Shown here: piece after piece, positions 46,101 through 53,391 of the stretch
Layout of the letters: each line of letters begins with the position of its first letter
Position numbering within the stretch: position 1 is the first letter of the stretch
NCBI RefSeq assembly: GCF_900142785.1
Contig: NZ_FRCD01000022.1
Coordinates: forward strand, 1 to 64,000
Reading direction: 5' to 3'
Source of the DNA: Chryseobacterium carnipullorum
GTDB lineage: Bacteria > Bacteroidota > Bacteroidia > Flavobacteriales > Weeksellaceae
Length of the DNA: 64,000 bases
Program-made: the position numbers and the translations under genes
The notes under the pieces: model-generated
The model's database searches: none
The model's input: only the letters and a program-made list of their open reading frames with translations
What the model was told of the DNA's origin: nothing

Positions 46101-46724
46101 GGGAACGGATCCAGAGATTCCAGAACATCGCCGGGTCAGATAGGAACAGCTACCGATTGGAAAAGTTTTGACATGGGGAATTTTAATGGGATAGCCATCA
46201 AAACAGACGGAACCCTATGGTCTTGGGGAAGTAGTGAGCTGGGACAAATAGGAGACGGTACGGGCCTCACGGCACTAAGCCCCGTACTTATTGGGACGGC
46301 TACCGACAGAAAAACGGCGGCGGCAGGGAGTCATAATTCATTTGTTATCAGTAACAGCGGATTTTTATCAGGGAGCGGCGATAATAGAAAGAGCCAGCTC
46401 GGAGATGGGACCCTTATCCAAAGAAGAATTTTTAGTCCTATTGGCTGTGCGTCAGGTGCTGTTTTAAGAACTGATGAGGTTTCAACACAGAAAGATCTGC
46501 TGAAAGTATTCCCGAATCCTGTGAATGATATCCTAACGGTTTCTTTTGACGAAAAGATACTTTCCGTTACGGTTTACAATATGGCAGGACAACAGGTACT
46601 TACTAAAGATATCAATGATACGAAAGGAACTATTGATGTTTCCTCATTCGTTTCAGGAGTTTATCTGGTGAAAGTAAATGCAGTGAACGGCTTTGCAAAA
46701 ACTGTAAAAGTGATCAAACGATAA
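43146..46724 (+). CDS. second giant surface protein: propeller + RCC1 + FN3 + T9SS domain
   Basis: 1192 residues. Signal peptide ending IVSAQ. The first ~300 residues are two-component-regulator-propeller-like repeats (LWIATNNGISTFNGTVFTNY, KWMATQNNGIVLLNGTTWTN). RCC1 block, fibronectin type III domain (CAVPTQLSATNITSGTATLNW) and second RCC1 block follow as in the upstream paralog. It ends with a nearly identical T9SS type A sorting domain (LKVFPNPVNDILTVSF ... VKVIKR). Only the N-terminal module differs from the neighbour, pointing to duplication plus domain replacement. A strong terminator follows. Confidence 0.93.
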   Translation: MRRVYFLLLIFLYSIVSAQFTYTAYNTSNSGISSNNISDIKIDNTGLLWIATNNGISTFNGTVFTNYNTGNSGIASNAIKEIEIDGLGRKWMATQNNGIVLLNGTTWTNYTTANSGLPSNAIKNIAVDTANNLWVITTDGLTKFNGTTWTTDSSFPNINSLKTDSSNGVWVTNNGALYKYNGTNFNFIVQDAEKVVKIDDNIVYVDTNSGMLTYSTTGTLLNTYSIGSSCVGNSSINTLDVDSNNEVWIGYGGSGLQNFSDCVTYTSASAGLPNNSLNVVKTQNTNTIWIGYTQQGLVKAVPQNATGCWQMISAGEYYSAGIKTDGTLWVWGSNSSSQLGDGGVIRRNAPMQVGTASDWKTVSTGYDHTVAIKTDGTLWAWGANRYGQLGNNTTIMRTTPIKIGTATNWKAVSAGDSHTLALKTDGTLWSWGRNYDGQLGDGSKIDRFIPFKVGNGTNWDKISAGDYYSVGIKTDGTLWTWGRNTNGELGNGTNVTTIYDVSPKQVGTATNWLKISAGGSHTLALKSTGTLWGWGSNGSGQLGDGTTVSKKVPTQIGTGSNWIRIAAASGQSVGIRTGGTLWGWGSNYSGMFGSGTANITSPTQLGSTTDNMMISSGDSHFLNLTFSGSLRTVGANTSGQLGDGTFVEKNTLISIPCPSNCAVPTQLSATNITSGTATLNWTAPTPAPANGYLYAYSTNPIIGGIYETSTSPTVNLNNLLPGTTYYYWVAAHCATSQTSWIPGGTFTTLSGGTGCWNTVVSGYNYTFGTKTDGTLWGWGINEDGQLGDGTTTNRATPTPIAISGVWKIATANKHTVIIKTDGTLWAWGNNQFGQLGDGTTNNRTTPLKIGSANDWVSVAVGDYFTLALKANGTLWAWGHNYYGNYGDGSTYSRTVPTQVGTAADWRSIAAGDDHALGIKTDGTLWAWGKNYDGQLGNENTTSKTTPVRITMATNWKSVDAAGDHSMAMKTDGTIWSWGSNLSGQLGNGSRDSRTSPGQIGTATDWKSFDMGNFNGIAIKTDGTLWSWGSSELGQIGDGTGLTALSPVLIGTATDRKTAAAGSHNSFVISNSGFLSGSGDNRKSQLGDGTLIQRRIFSPIGCASGAVLRTDEVSTQKDLLKVFPNPVNDILTVSFDEKILSVTVYNMAGQQVLTKDINDTKGTIDVSSFVSGVYLVKVNAVNGFAKTVKVIKR

Positions 46725-46765
46725 ACATGATCAATGATCGTGCGGAAGCAGGATCTATAAAAAAT

Positions 46766-46799
46766 AGCGCCACTTATTTGTAAGTGGCGCTGTTTTTTT
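46766..46799 (+). terminator. strong intrinsic terminator after the second RCC1 gene
   Basis: Arms agcgccactta and taagtggcgct (11 bp), loop tttg, then T7 (46793-46799). Confidence 0.92.
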
Positions 46800-46865
46800 A
46801 AAACGAATCGTTATTTTTAAAACATCAAAAAAATTAAAATAATAACTCATTAAAATTTTAAAACC

Positions 46866-47276
46866 ATGAAAAAATTAGGAATTATTGGTTTTTTTCTCTT
46901 CAGTCTTTCGATAATAAGTGCACAGACCATAGAATCGGGAAACCGAAGCACAACAGGCTACATCAAATCAGACGGAACCATTGAAAACAGCAGCCGTTCC
47001 ACGGTCGGGTACATCAAGTCAGACGGAACCATCGAGAATAAAAGCCGCTCGACCATCGGTTATATCAAAAGTGACGGAACCATAGAAAACAAAAGCCGTT
47101 CTACGGTAGGTTACGTTAAAAAAGACGGGACTATAGAAAACAGCAGCCGTTCAACCATTGGTTACATCAAAGACGATGGAACTGTTGAAAACAGCAGTCG
47201 CAGCACGATTGGCTATGCCAGAGGAATTAAAAAAGAGTGGGCAGCGGTCGTGTATTTCTTTTTTAAGTTAGATTAG
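46866..47276 (+). CDS. five-fold beta-flower repeat protein
   Basis: 136 residues. Signal peptide (FFLFSLSIISAQ), then near-perfect 17-residue repeats of the type SRSTIGYIKSDGTIENK, counted about five and a half times, and a short tail with VVYFFF. This is the 'five-fold beta-flower' repeat protein type known from secreted bacterial proteins. DNA repeats are diverged at third positions (agccgttcc, agccgctcg, agtcgcagc), so protein-level selection keeps the motif. Function unknown. Confidence 0.8.
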   Translation: MKKLGIIGFFLFSLSIISAQTIESGNRSTTGYIKSDGTIENSSRSTVGYIKSDGTIENKSRSTIGYIKSDGTIENKSRSTVGYVKKDGTIENSSRSTIGYIKDDGTVENSSRSTIGYARGIKKEWAAVVYFFFKLD

Positions 47277-47332
47277 TCATCGATCAAAGAACTGCCTTAA
47301 AACCTCTATTGAAAGATTATAAATACTAAAAG

Positions 47333-47731
47333 ATGAAACTGAATATTTCTTACCATCTTGAAGAAAACCGCTTGACACTGCCTATAGAAATCACTAACGA
47401 TACCGATAAGGACCAGACCTTTTACTTTTATAATGGCACAGGCGCGTTGGCCAGGAACGGAATAAGACTTTTTAATACAAGGGATGAACAGATAGAGCCT
47501 TATGAAAGAGCTTTTATATCTCCCAAATATACTGGTGACAAGGTGAACGCTGATCTATTGGCTCCCAATGAAACAGGACATTTTGAATTACCGGCTAAAA
47601 TTGTAGAAGAAGACGGGGAACTGCTTTTATCTTTCAAAGGAATCTCATTCAGGATCGTAAGGAATGAAAAGTTTTATCTCACGTTTAATTTTTTAGGGGG
47701 AACATCTAATTTGCTGGAAGTCGTGGTTTAA
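47333..47731 (+). CDS. hypothetical Ig-like small protein
   Basis: 132 residues, no signal peptide, all-beta character: LTLPIEITNDTDKDQTFYFYNGTGAL, ETGHFELPAKIVEEDGELLLSFKG, NEKFYLTFNFLGGTSN. It resembles cytosolic Ig-like or immunity-type proteins, but no family is recognised. It stands in a run of short unrelated genes (47.3-50.4 kb), each with its own leader. Confidence 0.6.
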   Translation: MKLNISYHLEENRLTLPIEITNDTDKDQTFYFYNGTGALARNGIRLFNTRDEQIEPYERAFISPKYTGDKVNADLLAPNETGHFELPAKIVEEDGELLLSFKGISFRIVRNEKFYLTFNFLGGTSNLLEVVV

Positions 47732-48112
47732 GTTGAATCATTCATAAAGCTGTTTAGGCTATTTTATATATACTTTCAATCGAAGATTTAACGAAATTAA
47801 AAGTCACAAAAGCTTTTTTAAACACTTAAGTTATTTTAAGTTTCAAACTTTGCGAATATCAAGTACACCTAAGTTGTAGAAAAATCTTTGATTTTTTTCT
47901 CAAGTGAACTTATTGATCAAAGAAGATATTAACCTTTCTCAAGTGTACTCAAGTGTTTTAAAATAACAGGTTGCATGAACTTCATTGGGTTTGAAGAATT
48001 GCTGATCTGCAAAAGATTATACAAGTGCCTTGCCAAAAAGAAAAATTGTATTTTTAAAATATTGAAATGAATAATTCCTTTATTGTTCAACCCAATCATA
48101 AAAGCTGATAAA
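47732..48112. other. intergenic region with aacactt/aagtgtt inverted words
   Basis: 380 bp. Contains aaacacttaagttattttaa near 47819 and, about 130 bp later, caagtgttttaaaataac: the same words (aacactt, gttatttta) in inverted arrangement, as in dispersed intergenic elements of Flavobacteriia. No gene supported. Confidence 0.4.
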
Positions 48113-48760
48113 ATGAATAACGAACTCCATAAACTCCTTTACTACTACAATGAGGAAGGATATGAAGGATACGATTTAAATGAAGTACAACTCCTTGAAA
48201 AAAAAGATTCTGACAGGATTGAAAAATTAAAACTGCTTCTTCACCATGAAGACCGGTATATTGCTTATCATGCCATGCTTATTTTACTTGCATGGTCTAT
48301 ACCGGAAGGGTTTGAACTCCTTGATCGGTTCATTACTGAAAAATGGGAAGAAAAAGAGAGCTTTGAACCTCACAGACTCCATGGTGAAGATAATGTCTAT
48401 GATGTCATCACCAATGCATTGTACATTTCAACGTTCAATGGAAAAACCGAACAGGAATTATATCCTTTTATCAAACAGTTTTTACATCGGTATGGTGACC
48501 GGTTCTTTGAATCTAACCTGAAGGATTTTCTCTCAAAGAAAGATTGCGGGCCGCTTTTGAAGGAAATGGAACAGGCCATGCAAAAGACTTTAGAAAATAA
48601 ACGGTATTACCAGGCCAGTCAGTTATTTCCGGTACTTGTTCATTATGACAAAAACACATGGAGAAAATACCTGGATACTTTTCGGTCTTTGATCAGTCAG
48701 GATAACAGAGTTGCGTACAATATACAGGAAGCCGAAAAAACAGCTGATAATCTTCTATAA
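48113..48760 (+). CDS. hypothetical HEAT-like helical protein
   Basis: 215 residues from ATG 48113; an in-frame TTG at 48083 is less likely. All-helical, soluble: LHHEDRYIAYHAMLILLAW fits a HEAT-type repeat and the rest continues in helical pairs (ELYPFIKQFLHRYGDRFF). Such stand-alone HEAT-like proteins often act as immunity proteins of polymorphic toxins, but no toxin adjoins. Family not recognised. Confidence 0.6.
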   Translation: MNNELHKLLYYYNEEGYEGYDLNEVQLLEKKDSDRIEKLKLLLHHEDRYIAYHAMLILLAWSIPEGFELLDRFITEKWEEKESFEPHRLHGEDNVYDVITNALYISTFNGKTEQELYPFIKQFLHRYGDRFFESNLKDFLSKKDCGPLLKEMEQAMQKTLENKRYYQASQLFPVLVHYDKNTWRKYLDTFRSLISQDNRVAYNIQEAEKTADNLL

Positions 48761-48836
48761 GACGGTGAACCTCTATTATAAAATGCATGATCATTCAATC
48801 TCTAAATGAGCGTATTTAAAATTAACAAAATAACGA

Positions 48837-49385
48837 ATGGAACCCATACAAGAACTAAAACAATCCAACGCAATATTGCAGTCAGCTTTAAACGATATTC
48901 GTGAAAAAATAATTGCTGAATTGGTGAATGTCCTCAGTGGAAAAGCTGTTGTGATGCTTCCCAATTTTAGCAAAGAGGATATCGCTGTACATAATTTTGA
49001 ATACCGTCACGAGTGGTTTACCATGGTATTTTTTGCCTCCAATTCAGCTGGTTTTACCATGACGGAAAAAAACGATTTCTTAAGAAGTGAGTTGAATGAT
49101 TATTTTTCAAAATCAGAAGAATTACTGGACACGGTGAGTGATCTGGAGGATGACTTTGAGGATGAGGAAGAATGGGAAGAAATGATGGAAGAATACGAGC
49201 AGGAAAAGTATGAGATTTTTGACGATTGGTTTACCTCCTGCTGGGAAGAAGCTCAAAAAATTACAGGCAACACGATACCCACTTATTTTTCAATTGAGGA
49301 AATGGATTCCGGAGTAGAATTGATGTCTTCAGACAGCGTTGAAATCAACAAGAATCAAATTAATATGAGAAAATATATTCATTAA
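48837..49385 (+). CDS. hypothetical acidic protein
   Basis: 182 residues, soluble, very acidic in the middle (DLEDDFEDEEEWEEMMEEYE). Helical N terminus followed by a beta segment (AVHNFEYRHEWFTMVFFASN). No family recognised. Lies 76 bp after the HEAT-like gene on the same strand. Confidence 0.6.
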   Translation: MEPIQELKQSNAILQSALNDIREKIIAELVNVLSGKAVVMLPNFSKEDIAVHNFEYRHEWFTMVFFASNSAGFTMTEKNDFLRSELNDYFSKSEELLDTVSDLEDDFEDEEEWEEMMEEYEQEKYEIFDDWFTSCWEEAQKITGNTIPTYFSIEEMDSGVELMSSDSVEINKNQINMRKYIH

Positions 49386-49440
49386 TGATGAGTTTTTCTG
49401 AATTATTCCAGCTCAATTGAGCTCCCCAAACAAAGTTTCA

Positions 49441-50118
49441 ATGAATGAGAACAGACCGATGTATACAGATTTAGAAAACCGATTAACCAAGAAATACTAT
49501 CGTGAAATTGTTGAAAAAGCTTTAGTACAGGCAAAGGAAGAATATGAGCAATTTCCCAATGATCGCATGAATATTTCTTTTTATCATCAGTTACTGGATA
49601 TAAAAAAAACGGTCATTGATGATCAGGAAGTGTATACGGAAGATGAAGCGTATCAAAAATATCCCATGGCGTTAATGGTTGTAAGGAATTTTCTCGGTGA
49701 AGAAGCCAATACGGAGTATGCAAAGATGCTGCAAGATATCGTTTGGGGTATATCACTATATCCTGCTATGATTGAAAACATTGAAATGATCAGGCGGAAA
49801 TTATTTGACGGTGATGAAGAAAAAGCTCTCAAACATGTTTTTGCAATTGAAAATCAAGCGTTCAAACTGATGGATTTTTATAACAATCCATTGAGAGCAT
49901 TAAAAAAACAAATAAGGGATCAAAGTTTTGATATCATAATAAAAGAAAGTCAATTCAGTCTCGTTAATAGTTTTGTGGAAAAGTATCTCTCTGAAAATGG
50001 ATTAGAAATTCATTATGTAAAGAGAAATGAGGCGATCTACCTGTTTTCCTACGGAGAATATCAGCCGGGGAGGTATCTGCTGTTTTTAGAAGGGATCTGT
50101 CATTACACGGTGTCATAA
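49441..50118 (+). CDS. hypothetical protein
   Basis: 225 residues from ATG 49441; a TTG eight codons upstream is possible. Soluble, helical N-terminal two thirds (YREIVEKALVQAKEEYEQF, FFVRNFLGEEANTEY-like segment) with a beta C terminus (KRNEAIYLFSYGEYQPGRYLLF). No family recognised. Part of the orphan-gene run. Confidence 0.55.
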   Translation: MNENRPMYTDLENRLTKKYYREIVEKALVQAKEEYEQFPNDRMNISFYHQLLDIKKTVIDDQEVYTEDEAYQKYPMALMVVRNFLGEEANTEYAKMLQDIVWGISLYPAMIENIEMIRRKLFDGDEEKALKHVFAIENQAFKLMDFYNNPLRALKKQIRDQSFDIIIKESQFSLVNSFVEKYLSENGLEIHYVKRNEAIYLFSYGEYQPGRYLLFLEGICHYTVS

Positions 50119-50199
50119 AAAACCGGATTGGCTGAAATAAGAAAGTATAGATTCATCCGGGAGAAAAAAAGGGAGGGATCTTAAAAATCAATTGAAACA

Positions 50200-50436
50200 A
50201 TGAACGAAAAGAAAGTATCCGAACAAAAAGAATGGGAATATTCTATTTTTGATGAGGGCCGACAGATTACCCTATCAGTTCCCATTCCCAGCCCGGCCCC
50301 AGGATTCGATGTTGTGTACACCTTGAACGAATCTGAGAAGGAACACTATGAGCATACAGGAATTAAAGCCCTTGAAGACAGGATAGAAGATATGAAAGTG
50401 AACTTTTACAACTATGAAATGAATTCCTGGAGGTAA
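50200..50436 (+). CDS. small hypothetical protein
   Basis: 78 residues, charged, soluble: VSEQKEWEYSIFDEGRQITL, VPIPSPAPGFDVVYTLNESE and a C-terminal helix. Last plus-strand gene of the orphan run; a hairpin terminator lies 118 bp downstream. Confidence 0.5.
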   Translation: MNEKKVSEQKEWEYSIFDEGRQITLSVPIPSPAPGFDVVYTLNESEKEHYEHTGIKALEDRIEDMKVNFYNYEMNSWR

Positions 50437-50545
50437 TTTTTTTAATAATGCTAATTACTGTAAAAAACGGGAAACATCAAAAACGTGTCCTTGCTGCGAA
50501 GGAAATAATTGAAAAACTACTTGTTTTTCCAGATCCTTATGACAC

Positions 50546-50571
50546 AAAAATAACCCCTGATATTTCAGGGG
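50546..50571. terminator. bidirectional hairpin terminator
   Basis: Arms cccctga and tcagggg (50554-50571), preceded by an A run and followed by T-rich sequence. It serves the plus-strand small gene and the minus-strand remnant ending at 50579. A predicted plus-strand frame running through it is therefore not real. Confidence 0.7.
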
Positions 50572-50578
50572 CTTTGCT

Positions 50579-50830
50579 TTATTTTATCAGCATAATCATA
50601 TGCCCGTTGGCGCTATCTCGAATCATTATTTTCTTATCATCTACCATACGCTGAAGAAATGCGTTATGATTGTCGATTGAGATATTCAGAATCCTGTCAG
50701 CATATCCAGCTTATTGCCGGTATGTCCGTCGGTTCGGATGTATTTTCTTTTAAGACTTCCGGTATAGTATTCTCGGGTTTCTTCTCTATCCACGAGATAA
50801 TAGACCATTCTTTGAAGATATCAATTCAAT
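50579..50830 (-). pseudogene. frameshifted remnant of an unknown protein
   Basis: The minus strand shows GYADRILNISIDNHNAFLQR then MVDDKKIMIRDSANGHMIML and a stop at 50579-50581, with no start in frame. Upstream, two other frames read plausibly (IFKEWSIISWIEKKPENTIP; MVYYLVDREETREYYTGSLK) and break near 50700-50715. I read this as the damaged 3' part of a gene. Identity unknown. Confidence 0.35.
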
Positions 50831-50840
50831 CAATTTAGAT

Positions 50841-51005
50841 TTAAGATTCCTCAGTTTTTGGCTTAAAGTTTCTCCCGACCCCTTGTCTTAGAAAGGTAAT
50901 TTTCCCCTGTGTTTGCTTGGCTTTTTCAAGAACTTCCATCGCTCTTGTTCGTTCGTTCATTCTGCCTGCATGGGTTATACTCCCTTGATTTTCAATTTTT
51001 TTCAT
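50841..51005 (-). CDS. 54-residue basic protein, unknown
   Basis: MKKIENQGSITHAGRMNERT and onward with RAMEVLEKAKQTQGKITFLR and a tail NFKPKTEES. Basic and helical. I prefer ATG 51005 to the longer frame from 51158, because a promoter (TTG-N20-TATCTTG) ends just 5 bp before it and the upstream part is Cys/Pro-rich nonsense. It reads like a small accessory-element protein, but no family is recognised. Confidence 0.5.
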   Translation of the reverse strand: MKKIENQGSITHAGRMNERTRAMEVLEKAKQTQGKITFLRQGVGRNFKPKTEES

Positions 51006-51009
51006 GCTA

Positions 51010-51039
51010 CAAGATAGTGAAAATAATTGACAAAAGCAA
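51010..51039 (-). promoter_or_regulatory. candidate promoter of the 54-residue gene
   Basis: On the minus strand TTG (51037-51039), 20-bp spacer and TATCTTG (51010-51016). Transcription would start within a few bases of the ATG at 51005, giving a near-leaderless mRNA. Confidence 0.45.
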
Positions 51040-51059
51040 ATAGTCGGCATTCCCCAGCT

Positions 51060-51300
51060 TCCGTTGGACATAACCTCCTCAAGGGAGTATGGCAAGGGGC
51101 TGCACTCCCTTGGACAACGGTCTGAAGGCTGTTCGGAAGTCTCTTTACCCTCTTGCATAACCCGTTCTACCCCCTTGGGTAAGGGGGTGTCGCCCGTTCC
51201 TCAAGGGGGTATAGGCCGTTCGGAAGACCCTCCAGGGGGTTGGGGAAGTACCTGCAGACCCTTCGGAAGGGCCTACAGGATTTGTGGTGGGGTTTTGTTG
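51060..51300. repeat. GC-rich palindromic block with repeated motifs
   Basis: A ~240-bp island of much higher GC than its surroundings. ctcaaggg followed by [ag]gtat[ag]ggc occurs near 51078 and 51200; ttcggaag occurs three times (about 51133, 51209 and 51274), the last inside the palindrome cccttcggaaggg; cccccttgggtaaggggg near 51171 is another palindrome. No protein-like frame on either strand. Possibly foreign DNA or a cis-acting site such as a transfer or replication origin. Confidence 0.5.
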
Positions 51301-51396
51301 ATGTTTGGATGTTTTGAATATTTGATTTATAATGCTAGAAACCACACGAAAGGATTCGTGCGGTAGCAAGGCAATTTTTTTTTCAGATAAAAAAAT

Positions 51397-52041
51397 TTAT
51401 TTTCCACAACAATATTTGAATTTCTTTTTGCTACCACATGGGCAAGGTTGATTTTTCGGAATTACTTTATTTGTTATGTTAGGTACTTCATATGAATCCT
51501 GTTTTAAAGCCACCTGATAAACCTTTTCTATATTAATTGAGTTATCAATCGGAACTTGGTCTTTAGTGTTGTTATCAATACTTCCTAAGATAATACTAAC
51601 TACAATTCCAAGAATTGTAGCAATTAAAGTCAACTCTCCAACATTCTCTCTCCCAAACTTCCCTAGTATCATTATCCCTCGACTTTCTGAATTTTGTCTT
51701 AGAGCCTCCGCATCTGCTTGACTTTTCCCTGACTCACTAAACTTTATAAGTAATTCTTTTAGGTATATTATCTGTGGTTTTCCTAATCGCTTTAAATCTT
51801 GAAACATTTCGTCAACAATATCAAATAGGTCACACCGAAAATTAGCGATGCCATTGCACACTGGGCATCCAACCGTACCTTCTACCCCGGTAACTTGTGT
51901 AGCTCCTAAAACTTCATAGTGAACAGACCCAAATTCTAATAATGGATATCTGAAAAAGCCTCTCTCACTATTAAATATATTTCCACAATTAGTGCAAACA
52001 GCTGGCATATGCATTGCCTTTGCAGGTCTTAATGTTGTCAT
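51397..52041 (-). CDS. SEC-C motif protein with zinc ribbon and membrane helix
   Basis: 214 residues. N-terminal zinc ribbon built from CTNCGN and CPVCNG, a helical middle, one membrane helix (LTLIATILGIVVSIILGSI), and a C-terminal SEC-C motif NQPCPCGSKKKFKYCCGK, the zinc-binding tail known from SecA and many accessory or defence-associated proteins. No enzymatic domain visible. It stands alone between the GC-rich block and the HTH gene; a defence role is only suggested by context. Confidence 0.7.
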   Translation of the reverse strand: MTTLRPAKAMHMPAVCTNCGNIFNSERGFFRYPLLEFGSVHYEVLGATQVTGVEGTVGCPVCNGIANFRCDLFDIVDEMFQDLKRLGKPQIIYLKELLIKFSESGKSQADAEALRQNSESRGIMILGKFGRENVGELTLIATILGIVVSIILGSIDNNTKDQVPIDNSINIEKVYQVALKQDSYEVPNITNKVIPKNQPCPCGSKKKFKYCCGK

Positions 52042-52181
52042 TTGTTATTGTTTTGTAAACAAATATAAAAAATACTTATTAATTAGAACGGAATCATTTT
52101 GAGAATCGAATTATCATTATAATTCGGATAGAAAGGAGGGATTGAAGTGCTTTGCAAAAAGCTTACCAGTAATGACTTGGG

Positions 52182-52373
52182 TTATAAATCAAATTCCATA
52201 ACTGAGTTGATCATATTGAAAAGTTCATTTGCTTTTTTGATCTTCCCTACGCAAAGTCTCCAGAATTCGAAGAGTAGTTTTACTAAATATCTTAGTGACA
52301 ACAATAAATCCCAACTCTCGTCATGATTAATTATATTGATTATGTCATTTATATTCCAACCATTTTGAAGAAA
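52182..52373 (-). other. open frame without ATG downstream of the HTH gene
   Basis: The minus strand reads FLQNGWNINDIINIINHDES, WDLLLSLRYLVKLLFEFWRL, then CVGKIKKANELFNMINSVME and a stop at 52182-52184. It has good protein character but no ATG/GTG/TTG start, and it overlaps the 3' end of the HTH gene in another frame. It may be a coupled gene with a rare start or a frameshifted extension. It parallels the open frame after the XRE gene in the first module. Confidence 0.35.
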
Positions 52374-52570
52374 TTAGCAAGAGTGATATTCTTACCATGA
52401 CAAATTCGCATGATGGTAAGAAGAGCGATTTGATAGGTGTCATCATCTCTTATTCTTCGCACTGTTTTTTCATCGATGTTATGATCCACTGCAAATTTGC
52501 TGTTATTGTTCAGAGGAACAACCCATTCATCCCTTATAAATTCAACAATTTTTCTATTTGCTTCTGTCAT
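52349..52570 (-). CDS. small HTH protein
   Basis: 73 residues: KFAVDHNIDEKTVRRIRDDD with the following YQIALLTIMRICHGKNITLA forms a Cro/CI-like helix-turn-helix and dimer helix. It is divergent from the second repeat-associated gene (ATG 52681), as the XRE gene is in the first module. Probable transcriptional regulator. Confidence 0.65.
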   Translation of the reverse strand: MTEANRKIVEFIRDEWVVPLNNNSKFAVDHNIDEKTVRRIRDDDTYQIALLTIMRICHGKNITLANFFKMVGI

Positions 52571-52680
52571 AGAAACAAATAAATTACTTATTCTTATAAA
52601 AATCTCGGACTCAAATCCGAATTGTGACGAATTTTTATTACATTTATAAAAATATTAATGCATAATAAAAGTACACCCCC

Positions 52681-53205
52681 ATGAAAAAGAACAGAACAGA
52701 CTTCGAAACCCGGTTTTGGGCCGTTCGCAGAAAGCACTCCGGACTCCGGCTGATAGAAAACTTTTTTCAGTTCACTGACCTGACTACCTCTAAAAAGAGA
52801 CTCAACAGCATTATGAATTATGCGGTAAAAAAGGATCGCTGGATCAAAGAAGATCCATCCGTGATCTTTCACTTTCGCCAGTCGATGCAGTCGTTTATCC
52901 GGGCAGGTTATCTCATCACACTGAAGGAAAAGAAATGGGCCGCCAATACTCAGTTAGAAGATGTTTCTCCATTGGTTCTTGGCTTGCTTTCGGAGAAAGA
53001 ATATCATAATCCTCTGCTGGTTTTTAAAAAAGCATTCAGAGAATACAGCGTACAGGAATTTGATTATTTTATGTCCGGAATGGTGTACTTTTCAATGGGC
53101 GTCTACGATAATCTGCCGGAAAGAAATATTATCAGTCCGTACATTCATTTGACTAAAATGCTGGATGCAGCACACCTTATTTTGGAAAGGAGAGGGAAGA
53201 AGTAA
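52681..53205 (+). CDS. repeat-array-associated protein, copy 2
   Basis: 174 residues, about 85-90% identical to the product of 36641-37171 (MKKNRTDFETRFWAVRRKHS, DPSVIFHFRQSMQSFIRAGY, LDAAHLILERRGKK), including stretches of DNA identity around 52832-52915. Differences cluster near the N terminus and residues 90-110. The array begins 20 bp after its stop. The upstream 100 bp are not shared with copy 1 except for the last few bases before ATG, so the duplicated unit begins at the gene. Function unknown. Confidence 0.8.
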   Translation: MKKNRTDFETRFWAVRRKHSGLRLIENFFQFTDLTTSKKRLNSIMNYAVKKDRWIKEDPSVIFHFRQSMQSFIRAGYLITLKEKKWAANTQLEDVSPLVLGLLSEKEYHNPLLVFKKAFREYSVQEFDYFMSGMVYFSMGVYDNLPERNIISPYIHLTKMLDAAHLILERRGKK

Positions 53206-53224
53206 ACTAACGAATAGAATTTCA

Positions 53225-53391
53225 TTAACGCAAAGGTTGACTATAATCATGCATAGAGTAGGAGGCAAAGAAGAAATCAATCCTTGATTGATTAGATGAA
53301 GCGATCGTTTTATCCGTCCGCTTCATCAGCGGAGCATCCGCCATCTTTGCTTCCCTAAAATCTTCAGTGTCTTATAAAAACTTTGCGTTAA
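53225..53391 (+). ncRNA. candidate structured RNA (one per repeat unit; first unit shown)
   Basis: Predicted pairings: closing stem ttaacgcaaag (53225-53235) with ctttgcgttaa (53381-53391); ggaggcaaaga (53261-53271) with tctttgcttcc (53344-53354); aatcaat (53275-53281) with attgatt (53287-53293); gatgaagcg (53295-53303) with cgcttcatc (53319-53327); gcgga (53329-53333) with tccgc (53337-53341). The same elements occur in array 1, where the last stem is gcggt/accgc, a compensatory change. Whether it is transcribed is unknown; it could also act as a DNA cruciform. Confidence 0.4.

Noticed and set aside
50448..50654. Plus-strand ORF of 68 codons
   Set aside because: It runs through a clear bidirectional terminator hairpin and has no protein-like composition.
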